DNA of 43,523 nt, from the NCBI GenBank assembly GCA_011947345.1, contig JAAVTG010000930.1, forward strand, positions 1 to 43,523, in the 5' to 3' direction. Positions 12,205 through 20,365 of this stretch are shown in pieces. This DNA comes from Phytophthora quininea. Lineage: Eukaryota; Oomycota; Peronosporomycetes; Peronosporales; Peronosporaceae. The notes beneath the pieces were generated by a model that made no database searches, was not told where the DNA came from, and saw only the letters and a program-made list of their open reading frames with translations. The number at the start of each line of letters is the position of its first letter. Position 1 is the stretch's first letter. Made by a program: the position numbers and the translations under genes.

Positions 12205-12730
12205 ACAAGCCGTTCGAGCTGCTTCACTTCGATATTTGCGGGCCGATGGAGGAACATTCTCTCGGTGGCAGCAGATATTTGCTGCTCGTTATCGATGAAG
12301 CCAGTGGGTGCATGACGGGATATTGCCTGCGCGCGAAGTCGGAAAGTGAAGGCTGCCTGAAGAAATTTATTTCGAAGGTGGAGTCGCAATTCGGCGCGCG
12401 GGTGAAGTTTGTGCGTCATGATGGTGCCAAGGAATTTGCTACCAACTCGCTCAAGTCTTTCTACGACGGCCGTGGCATTGAACAACAAGTCACGGTTCCG
12501 TACGCGCACCAGACCAACGGCACGGCTGAACGTGCCAACCGCAGCATTGTGACAATTGACCGCAGTATGTTGTATCATGCTGGGCTTGAGACGTGTTTTG
12601 GGCGGAGGCGGTGATGACTGCAATCTACATTAAGAATCGACTGCCGTCACCGAAGGTCGCAGGGAAAACTCCTTTCGAGATCGTGTATAATTCCAAGCCC
12701 AACGTGAAGCACATGCGCATTTTTGCTGCT
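12205..12730 (+). pseudogene. Copy D: integrase core, frameshifted at both ends
   Basis: It is almost identical to the copy C integrase core, with the D,D,E triad near 12230, 12418 and 12526. The frame ends at 12612-12614 after the shared short T-run (about 12596). The next break near 12722 separates it from RT. Because B, C and D carry the same two breaks, these either predate the tandem duplication or come from one recurrent sequencing bias. Confidence 0.85.
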
Positions 12731-12732
12731 CA

Positions 12733-14846
12733 GTGTTCGTGTTGACCCCCAAGGAAAAGCGCCTTAAATGGGATCCAAAAGCTCGTGACGGTATTTTCAT
12801 GGGCTACGAGGAGCGTTCCAAGGCGTACCGAATTTATGACATCGAGGCAGGGCAGGTGGTGGTTTCTCGCGATGTCACTTTCGAAGAGTCAAGATTTGGT
12901 GCTGTTGAAGAGCGCGAGGACGACAAAGATGACAAAGTCGAAGATGCCATCGAGTACCTCAACGGCATTGATCTTAGTTCTGGTGACTCTGGTGCGATCG
13001 ATTTCAAGCAAGCGGGAAAACGTAAAACCTGTTCTGACCCCGAAGTCCGTGAAAATATTCGCCGACCTCGTCGTGGTGCTCGCTTGGAGGAAGCAAGTGC
13101 TCCGGATGAGAGTGAAGAAAATTCGGGACATCACCACTCGACTCCTCACGGAGAAAATTCGGCCTCCAATGACGAAGAAAATTCTTCAGCTTCGACAATG
13201 TCTTGGCATGCGAGTGCGAATGCTGTCGAGGCGAAGGACAACGCCGAACCTGAGACTTTTCAAGATGCGGTCAGCGGTTCGAACCAAGTACACTGGCGCA
13301 AGGCTATTCGTGCAGAACTTCGGTCGATGCGACTTCGTGGAGTTTTTCGTGCGGCAAAATTGCCAAACGGTCAACGCGCTGTCGGCACCAAGTGGGTCTT
13401 CAAAATCAAGCGCAACCCGGATGGATCCATCGCTAAATACAAGGCTCGACTCGCTGCCAAGGGTTTTGTGCAGAAATACGGTATTGATTATACCGAGACG
13501 TTCTCGCCGGTCGTGAAGTATGTCACACTTCGCATGATTATTGCTCTCGCCAAGTACTTCGGATGGCCCATCGACCAACTCGATGTGGTTACGGCTTTCT
13601 TGTACGGCTTGATGAAGGAGAAAGTGTTCTGCACAGTGCCGGAAGGTGTGGAGTTGGACGGTGACTTCGACTGCATCGAGTTGCTCAAGGCAATTTACGG
13701 TCTCAAACAGGCTTCACGAGTTTGGAACGAGATTTTTGACGAATACGTTCGCTCCATCGGTTTTCGCGCTTTGGCCTATGATCCGTGTCTCTACGTCAAA
13801 GTTATCGATAGCAAGTGCGTACTGCTGTTAGTGTATGTGGACGACGTCTTGGTGACAGGAAGGTGTGCCGACCTAATTGCTGAAGTCAAGCGCCAACTCA
13901 AGACACGTTTTGAGATGACCGATAGTGGCAAGTGCAAGTTTATTCTCGGCATCGAAGTGGTCGACAGTGCTGATGGCAGTGTGACTTTGTGCCAGCCTTG
14001 CTACACCCGCGACATTTTGGAGCGCTTTGGCATGGACAAGTGCAGATCTGCTTCGAGCCCGGTGGACATTAGCACCAAGCTTGTTCCGAGCGACGCACTG
14101 ACGAAGTTGGACGCACCTTTTCGCGAGGCCGTTGGCGCACTCATGCACTTGATGGCTTCGACTCGCCCAGACACATTGCTTTTGCTGTGGGGTATGTTTC
14201 GCGATTTATAGAGAACCCCAAGTCGAACACTGGATTGCAGTGAAACGAATTTTCGCTATCTTCAGTGCACTAAGGCGCACGGAATTCGCTTTTCGCCGAG
14301 CAAAAACGTTGAGTTTTGGGCTACTCGGATGCTGACTGGGCCGGCGACGTGAGCGATCGCAAGTCGACTTCCGGCTACCTTTTCCAACTTGTTGGAGAGC
14401 CAGTATCGTGGAACTCCAAGAAACAATCAAGTGTATCGTTATCTACGAGCGAGGCCGAATACATCGCGCTGAGTCTGGCGATCCAAGAAGGCAAATGGGT
14501 GCACCGACTTTTGTGCGAGATTTTGGCGGCTGCGGTATTAGCGACTCCGGACTTGACAATTTTCGAAGACAACCAGTCGTGCATCAAGATGACCAAGAAC
14601 CCTGTGAACCACGGCCGCGCCAAGCACGTCGACATCAAGTACCACCACATCCGTGACGAAGTCAAGCGCGGTGAAGTGACTGTCGAGTACTGCGAGACCG
14701 CGATCATGCTGGCGGACATCTTGACGAAGGCGCTCCCGGACCCCGCCACAACGAACTCACGACGGCACTTAGCGTTCACACGTGTTCGCGTTGAGGGGCG
14801 TGTTGCGGGTTACCGGTTTACTGGTATCCATACCGGTCCAACTTGA
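12733..14846 (+). pseudogene. Copy D: reverse transcriptase and RNase H, split
   Basis: RT is open from 12733 to 14211 with YVDD near 13834. It ends at the AC duplication near 14171, the same lesion as in copies A and B. RNase H resumes at 14316, with the frame broken again by one T fewer near 14315 than in B. It runs past the normal stop into LTR4, ending at 14844-14846, because of the C loss shared with copy C near 14737. The mixture of lesions shared with B and with C in one copy indicates exchange between copies. Confidence 0.86.
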
Positions 14847-15030
14847 CCACGCGTGATTACGGTACGGTGTTTACGCTACCACTGATTAGACGCGCAGAAT
14901 ATTTGGACGAGTGGGCGTGCACCTTTGTACCCGCCAAGTTAACATTTCAAATGAACTCTCACTTCCTCATTTCATTCCTTCCCTCAAGTGACTTCAATTC
15001 CTCACGGCCAAGCCCGCTCGATCCCTTTTA
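14801..15030 (+). repeat. LTR4, right end of the copia array
   Basis: This is the fourth 230-bp LTR. It is the only one not followed by a primer binding site: after CCCTTTTA the sequence turns into AT-rich unrelated DNA starting AAAAT. That change fixes the 3' edge of the element for all copies. A 5-bp target duplication cannot be checked, because the left end of the array lies outside the window. Confidence 0.88.
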
Positions 15031-16210
15031 AAAATGTCATAACGGACTGGACTTTTTATTTGGTTGCTCTAGAGGTAAACTATATCGCACATTGAAATGC
15101 TTAGAGACGATAAAAGCTGTGACCACCTCTGAGCTCTAAGAATCATCATGAAAAACCAATTCCGACCCCTCTAGTGCAATGATATAGGTACCGTGCTATA
15201 TCATCTGTTATGTTGGGTAGAAATCTTATTTGTTAATGCATGAATTGTCATTATTGCTGAAAGTTTTTGTCGCTCAATAGTAATTTTAGTATACTAGTTT
15301 AAGCATACAAATTGATATTTGTTTACCCAAATCTTCAGAGAACAGAAACGCCAAAACAATAATATACAGGCTACTATAGAGCTGTATTGAGATGTAGATG
15401 CTGTAAGTACAGTGGAGCAGGTTTGTACTGGTAATTCTTGAGTAGGCTATTGTCAAAATCTATAAATTCCCTAACCGAAACCAGTAAAACGCTACTCAAG
15501 ATGGATGTTTTATATAGTTGCGCCAGTGCTACTCCAAAAGTCTTGAGAAGTCTACTAAACTACTTAAATCGACGTTTTAGGTCGACTCAAGATTTGCCGG
15601 TGTAAAGGTTTCTAGTGAGCAGTAATTGAAACTGAAGCATTGAAGGAAAATAAAACTGCTGTTTTATTATGATTTCATTGAATACTTGGAGCAGACGTCA
15701 ATATCAGTGTTCTGCAAGAATTTGCTACATATTTTGTACAATTTATCATCTTGGTACAGGCATCCTTAACAGAAAATGTCGCTTAAGCTCGAACCGTTTA
15801 TCAGGATGCATGACAAATCAAAATTGCTAACATTGCTCTGATTAAGGTAAAATCTTGTATACGCACCAATTAAAGTACTATATTCATAACAGTGAAGGCT
15901 GCAGTGAGATGGGAGAACTAGTACATCCTCAATGGCATAATAAAGCTCATTCCTAACTGAGCAGACGCAATGACTGTGGTCGGTACCACTGTTGGGGGAC
16001 AATTTCACCCAGGTCTGTATTTAGGATTTTGTATGAGTATCAACTTCAAACTTCATTGCTCGCTATCTTCTGAACTACATCGAGTTCGAGGCTCAGAACA
16101 CCTCCATTTAACATCAAACATGTTAGTGCTGTAGTGTGAATAATGTTACTAGATTATAAGCAGTTAGTCCAATTTATAATTACACGCAAAAATGTGCTAT
16201 CTTTGGCTCG
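15031..16210. other. AT-rich stretch without recognisable genes
   Basis: Both strands are dense in stop codons, and the longest frame (15766-16008, minus) has no recognisable motif. The stretch holds the MITE candidate described separately and a small perfect stem (GATATAG/CTATATC, 15181-15202). Composition changes abruptly from the copia array on the left. I see no RNA gene here. Confidence 0.6.
15421..15608. mobile_element. Possible short non-autonomous element (MITE-like)
   Basis: The left edge (15421-15445) and the reverse complement of the right edge (15584-15608) agree imperfectly over about 21 bases, ending in a shared TCTTGAGT. AGGTTT occurs at both outer edges (15419-15424 and 15605-15610) and could be a target duplication. 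CTTGAG/CTCAAG and CTACT motifs recur inside. There is no coding capacity. The family is unknown, and the call rests only on these imperfect inverted ends. Confidence 0.35.
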
Positions 16211-16213
16211 GTT

Positions 16214-16729
16214 CTAACAGACCTCGGCAAAGGTCATCATGTGCTTATCGCGGACTTGCGGTTTCTTTAGGAAGGCTGCGCAGTCGTCAAAACTTCGCTT
16301 CAGAAGCATGACACGTTTGACGTGACACCTGTCGGCCTGACGGTTGACGAGGTCTAGCTGCTCGTAGAAAGCGCCGACTCTATCTACCTTAGAGGCGGGT
16401 CGGAATAAAACGAGAAATGGGACTCTCCTATCAAAATCGAGCAGTTCGTGTGCAGCCAGGCTCGTGTGGAGATTTCCTCTTTTGAAGCTCTTTGTCTTAT
16501 AGCCATGAGCTCCCTTGTCGTCACAGTGCATGCCGTTCATTTCGCGTGGGGAGATGGATAAAGAGGAAGTACTCGAATGCGCCACGGCTGTAGTGAGTGT
16601 GCTGACTGTGATCGTCGCAGACAAGACACACTGGCTGGAGCCGAAGCAGAACATCCTAACTAAACGGAGCAGTGAGTGGGAATGGTAAGGGAGCAAGAAG
16701 CTTTCTCGGTCGGTTGGCTCAATAGGCAA
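16214..16729 (-). CDS. Hypothetical 171-codon ORF, doubtful
   Basis: The frame is open over 171 codons with a polar, fairly protein-like C-terminal half containing several Phe, Lys and Arg residues. I do not recognise any family in it. Its start overlaps the beginning of the plus-strand Harbinger transposase remnant (16676 on), which argues that at least the N-terminal part is not real. It could be a scrap of another transposon gene or chance. It is kept only because nothing else explains 16,214-16,670. Confidence 0.15.
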   Translation of the reverse strand: MPIEPTDRESFLLPYHSHSLLRLVRMFCFGSSQCVLSATITVSTLTTAVAHSSTSSLSISPREMNGMHCDDKGAHGYKTKSFKRGNLHTSLAAHELLDFDRRVPFLVLFRPASKVDRVGAFYEQLDLVNRQADRCHVKRVMLLKRSFDDCAAFLKKPQVRDKHMMTFAEVC

Positions 16730-17540
16730 CTGCGTTGCACTCGCTACGCGTTTGAAGAAATATGCCGTCGAGCAACGAGTAGGTGGATGGAGATGTTGCC
16801 TCCACTCGGTGCTAATGCAGAGTTCGTCATCGCAACACGCGTTGCAATTACTACCAACTATCTAGCACATGGAGGAGCAATGTACGACACTGGTGCAATC
16901 TTCGGCGCGGGGAAGAAGATTGCGCTAACTGCGGTTCACCACGTTGTTGCTTTGCTCGAAACGTTTGTGGACTAAACCAATCGAATGCCGACAACGCAAG
17001 AAGAGTGGAGCAAAGAATCAGAGCTTCCAATCTCGTCGCAGGAATGCCAGGAGTTGTTGGTGCATTTGTCGGCTGCCTGGTTCGTATCAAGCGCTATGGA
17101 GATTTTGATGGTTGATATTGCCGGCGCAGTTACCCGCCTTCAACATGATGGTCGTGGTAGACCATCGGCAGCGCTTCATGGCCTTCTCCCTACGCAATGG
17201 TGCCCAGAACGACAAGTCTGTTTTCAATCGATCGATTTTTGCCCGAAACGTCCTGCCAAACATACCACCAGGGACTCACCTTGTTGGCGATGCGGGTTAT
17301 TAGCTCCTACCTACTGTGCTGACTCCGTATCCTATTTTACTCAGAATGGAAGCCCCCGATCGTTGGTATAACCTCGTGCACAGCCGCACTCGGATCGTGG
17401 TTGAAATTATTTTGGATGACTCAAGGGCAATGTGCAGTGTTTTCCCCTGGTTCGTGAAGAGAGCAGACATTCTATCATCAAAGCCTGCAATTCTGCCACC
17501 TATCGAGCGCTCGTCTGGCGTATCAGTATCGCTAGGCTGA
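16676..17540 (+). pseudogene. PIF/Harbinger (HARBI1-like) DDE transposase pseudogene
   Basis: Three frames together give a DDE_Tnp_4-type transposase. The N-terminal helical region contains FGAGKKIALTAVHH (about 16900). The core continues with GMPGVVGAFVG and LVRIKRYGDFDG (about 17040-17115) and FNMMVVVDHRQRF (about 17140-17180). LVGDAGY (about 17280) and NLVHSRTRIVVE (about 17370-17405) complete it. In-frame stops lie near 16973, 17116 and 17301, and the frame shifts near 17040 and 17130. The position of the usual first catalytic Asp in the GAxxG motif reads Val, while the Asp of VVDH and the late Glu are kept. It is therefore dead both by frame and by active site. The transposase of this superfamily cuts and pastes the element with help from a Myb-like partner, whose remnant lies 8 bp away in convergent orientation. 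Confidence 0.75.
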
Positions 17541-17548
17541 TCTAATCT

Positions 17549-18030
17549 CTATCTGAGCCATTCGGCCATCATAGCATCAGCATCTGATAGATCGAGTTTG
17601 CATTTGCAGGCAGCACGCTTACCGGCCGCTCCTTGAGTCACAACTCCATCACTTGGTGCGCTCGACGATGAACCCGTTTGGCCGAAGTCACGGTTCCCCA
17701 TTCCCGAAAGATCACCAAAGTACTAGATCAGAGTAGGCCAATTGCTAGGGTAGCTAATTAGGATCATTGGTAGAATTCCCGGCTTGTGATTCTTTTGCTT
17801 TAATGTTGTTCAAGTTGGTTCGAAGAGACTGGAACTTGTTCTTCAACTGGTCACCTTGACGTTTATGTGGTTGTCGATGTTGAAGCTGGTCAGGACGAGG
17901 TGCTAACGTGCCGCGAGCTGAGCCTTGCTTTTCGAGCTTTTAAAGCAGCTAGCAAATCTCTGCATGCACACGTACAACACGGACTCAACCAGCTCATCGT
18001 TCTAATTGTCCAGAGGTGGGGATGGAGGTT
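17549..18030 (-). pseudogene. Myb/SANT-like DNA-binding partner of the Harbinger element, pseudogene
   Basis: Reading the minus strand in successive frames gives the pieces NDELVESVLYVCMQRF (about 18000-17950), QLKNKFQSLRTNLNNIKAKE (about 17850-17790) and GNSTNDPN. Then come EYFGDLSGMG-type residues (about 17720-17690) and an acidic tail ending at the stop 17551-17549. The segment order matches the Myb/SANT-like domain, followed by a linker, that accompanies transposases in oomycete and plant genomes. Stops lie near 18002, 17908 and 17744. The N-terminus is not defined. Its tail-to-tail position with the transposase, 8 bp apart, fits the two-gene structure of PIF/Harbinger elements. The family assignment is from residue pattern only. 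Confidence 0.55.
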
Positions 18031-18684
18031 GGGCCGCCGCGAGCTTGGCTTGGGCTCAACCACCGCCGAGACAGAAGAATGGTGATCCGTTCGGGGTCCA
18101 GTACCTCCGGTGCGGAGCGGTGTGGAATGCGCCTTGGCCGCGTGTAGTTGTAGACGGAACGGAAGAGCAAGAACGGAAGAAAAACTAAAGTCTGCTTGTT
18201 CTCTTAGCTGTCGCTGTCGCTGCCTCTTGCTGCTCAGTAGGCTTGGGTCCTGCGGCGCAAAACGAGTTCTGTCAGTCCTTCCGGCCGGCGCAGCCGCCGT
18301 CGGTGGTTTCTCCACGCGTCCACCCCTTCTTCCGCACGGGCGGCACGCCCCAGCATGACCTCCATCCTTTGAAACGACCTCCCGCCTCACTTTGGGCCTT
18401 CCGCGGTCCACGCTCAGCCTGCCACCCGTCCTCCGCGTCCTTCGCTTGGTCGTCCTGGGGCCTGAGTCGAAGATGGCGTGAGGCGCGGTGGTGCGCTCGC
18501 CCGCGGCTTGAGCTACTGTCGCCACGGCGGTTCTTGGATGACTGCCTCGCCCTGTCTCTCCAGATACTCAGACTCAGGCGGAACGGTACCAACGGGCGGA
18601 ACGGAAGACGACCCGTCCCAGGGTCGTGCTATACACGCCGACCCTTGACACAATCCATTCTCCCGCCTTGTACGTCTTGACCGG
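18030..18684. other. GC-rich spacer without convincing coding sequence
   Basis: Overlapping frames on both strands are open (for example 17890-18525 minus and 18243-18680 plus), but they are rich in Pro, Arg, Ser and Gly and carry no motif. This is expected of GC-rich DNA with few stops. It may include the disordered N-terminal part of the Myb/SANT-like gene on the minus strand. Confidence 0.5.
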
Positions 18685-19119
18685 CTAGCGCAGCCTCTGC
18701 AGCAATTGATGGTGGATGCTGCTCCCGGGGCCCGCGAGCATTGGGGCACCGAGCGCAGAGCCGTACTGATGCGCGAGCGATGCATGAGGACCAGCTGGCT
18801 GGTACTGCGTTGCTCTCTGCGTGGTGACGAGGTTCTGTGAGTGCAGGGCTTGGTCTCTGGAGGTATGAGTCTGCATAGCGCCTCCGTGTACCGACCGCAA
18901 CGGAGTGTTCTCCACGTTTGGGCACTGCTGGTGCAATTTCATACGGTTCAACTTGGCGTTTGCCTTAAGCGGCGCTAAGGACTGCAAGCTGTGATAGGAG
19001 GCTGCTAGCTGGTGCTACTGCTGTTGTTCCAGCGTCAAGGCTTCGTGTGAGTCTTTACCTTGGTTCAGCCTTGGCGGCGCAATCTGCTCGGGATCTTGGG
19101 CTGGCGGCTCTGCGGACAT
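18685..19119 (-). pseudogene. Gln-rich hypothetical protein, interrupted by one stop
   Basis: An ATG at 19119-19117 opens a frame of 144 codons to the stop at 18687-18685. It is interrupted only by a TAG at 19017-19015 (codon 35) within a CAG repeat, where CAG to TAG is a single change. The sequence is rich in Gln, His, Pro and Ala and has no catalytic motif. It sits between transposon remnants, so an N-terminal gag-like or transposon-associated origin is plausible but not shown. The continuity of the frame on both sides of the stop is the only evidence that it was once coding. Confidence 0.35.
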
Positions 19120-19252
19120 TTTGCAGCGACATCTGTGCTAGACATCCCCCTGACCTCCACCTCCTCTGACCGGACACATTTTTTTTTTTACGTTTTCAGA
19201 GTCAATTTCGCCCGGTAAAAAGAGGAGCCTTAAAAGTGCTGCGACCCGCCTC

Positions 19253-19552
19253 TTAGTGATGTGGTTGATCACCTTCGGGATCCCCCTCCCCCCTCGAGAT
19301 CCCTGGCATGCGAGTGTCGACCATGAACAGACCTTGCGGGGTTTTCTTAACAATCATTGAATTCGTCCCATGTTCGCTAACGGTGTAGATGCACTCGTCG
19401 CCATTGTAGTCCATTTTGAACCCTTTTCTATCTTCACAAAAACTCTGCGAGATCACATTTCTCTTCGCACCTGAGTGGTAAAACACTTCCCCTACGCAGA
19501 GATCCACAACCTGGTCGTCGCCCAAGTGACGTATCTCAATTACTAGTGACAT
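19253..19552 (-). pseudogene. Copia-type protease/pre-integrase fragment
   Basis: The frame reads a segment resembling the region after the DSG motif of copia proteases. It has a VFYHSGAKRNVISQSF-type block, which corresponds to the usual VLYVPGLKRNLLSVSQL pattern, followed by a short beta-rich stretch and GLFMVDT. Neither the catalytic DSG motif nor the downstream integrase zinc finger is present. Homology appears to start abruptly at about 19540, next to a duplicated 16-bp motif. It differs clearly in sequence from both other copia families in the window. Confidence 0.5.
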
Positions 19553-19557
19553 ATCTC

Positions 19558-19657
19558 AATAGTGGTTCTCAGTTCTGGCAGCAGCAAGATAGCGAGTTTT
19601 GCGTTTGATCTCTGATTGGGTAAAATCCAGTGGCTATCTTGCTGCCAACCACTATCT
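19558..19657. repeat. Imperfect inverted repeat / hairpin of about 100 bp
   Basis: ATAGTGGTT and GCAAGATAGC on the left (19558-19597) pair with GCTATCTTGC and AACCACTAT on the right (19633-19655). The left arm carries about ten extra bases between the two blocks. The arms flank a loop of roughly 35 bases. This could be the end of a foldback or MITE-like element. No coding sequence is inside. Confidence 0.5.
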
Positions 19658-19769
19658 ATCTTGCCTCGATTTGGTGCAGTTTATTAATAGCAGCAGCAAG
19701 AACCTTTCATTCGCGGACTTTTATTCTTCTCTAGACAAGCGTGCTTGCAGCTCCGGACAGTGACCAAGA

Positions 19770-20365
19770 TGCAACTCAAGCTGCTGCTGTCTCTTCGACA
19801 GCATTAGAGCCACCACCTTCGTCTGCAGTTCCTTGCGAAGCGGACAGCTCGTAGCCAGGCCCCGAAGTCCAAGAAGCCAAAATTACTCGGCGCACTTCGT
19901 GGCGCACAGACGGTCCTAACGGCTTTGTGAATTCGTTCAGCGTGCTGTTAGACTGCCTCACAGAAAAGGCAACTACAATAAATGGCGCGGTGGAGACAAG
20001 CAAAACGGAGATATCAAAACGTCACTAGCCCAGACTATTGCCGAATGTACCCGTGACAACGGGATCACGCACCCGAGAAAGCCCAAGGGCATCGTAGCGA
20101 AGATCGGCCACCTTGAGCAACGCTTCCGTACGGCATCTGGCTTTCTTGCTAACACCGGAGCTGGCATCATGAACGAAGCTTCTCTTCAAGCTGCTATTGG
20201 AGTACGCTGTCCTCATTACGACTTGGTAAAAGAGGCATGGGTGATAGAGCGAGCACTAGACCGTTGCTGACAAGGGAAGATGATATTTATGAGGAAGCCG
20301 GGGACAACCTTAGCGATCTCAACAGTGGTGCAGTGAGGAGCGCGAAGCTGCCGACGATTCCATAA
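19770..20365 (+). pseudogene. Second Myb/SANT-like transposon-associated protein, pseudogene
   Basis: The plus strand gives a nearly continuous protein when read across frame changes. The pieces are an Ala/Pro/Ser-rich lead, DGPNGFVNSFSVLLDCL (about 19910-19960), and SLAQTIAECTRDNGI with KPKGIVAKIGHLEQRFRTA (about 20025-20140). They are followed by a long open helical stretch (to about 20270) and an acidic EDDIYEEAGDNLSDLNSGA tail ending at 20363-20365. The pattern of a helical SANT-like block plus an acidic tail is typical of repeated oomycete genes that accompany DNA transposons. Breaks lie near 19850, 19975 and 20268. No matching transposase is visible beside it. The exact family is unproven. 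Confidence 0.45.

Larger units (their letters stand above)
1..15030 (+). mobile_element. Tandem head-to-tail array of a Ty1/copia LTR retrotransposon
   Basis: One near-identical unit repeats with a period of 4,269, 4,274 and 4,275 bp. LTR starts are at 1983, 6252, 10526 and 14801. Neighbouring internal regions share a single LTR, so the order is internal-LTR-internal-LTR rather than separate insertions, each with two LTRs and target duplications. The domain order in each unit is gag, aspartic protease, integrase, reverse transcriptase, RNase H. Integrase before RT is the Ty1/copia (Pseudoviridae) order. The array is cut by the left window edge. On the right it ends cleanly after LTR4 in unrelated AT-rich DNA. 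The likely origin is unequal recombination between LTRs. An assembly artefact is possible, because copies differ mainly by single-base indels. Confidence 0.93.

Noticed and set aside
1..15030. CRISPR-like regular repetition
   Set aside because: The period is 4.27 kb with coding content; these are retrotransposon copies, not short repeats and spacers.
15766..16008. 80-codon minus-strand frame in AT-rich spacer
   Set aside because: No motif, no conserved neighbour, AT-rich composition; chance length.
17890..18525. 211-codon minus-strand frame
   Set aside because: It is low-complexity Arg/Pro/Ser/Gly sequence in GC-rich DNA, and its C-terminal part is out of frame with the Myb/SANT-like remnant.
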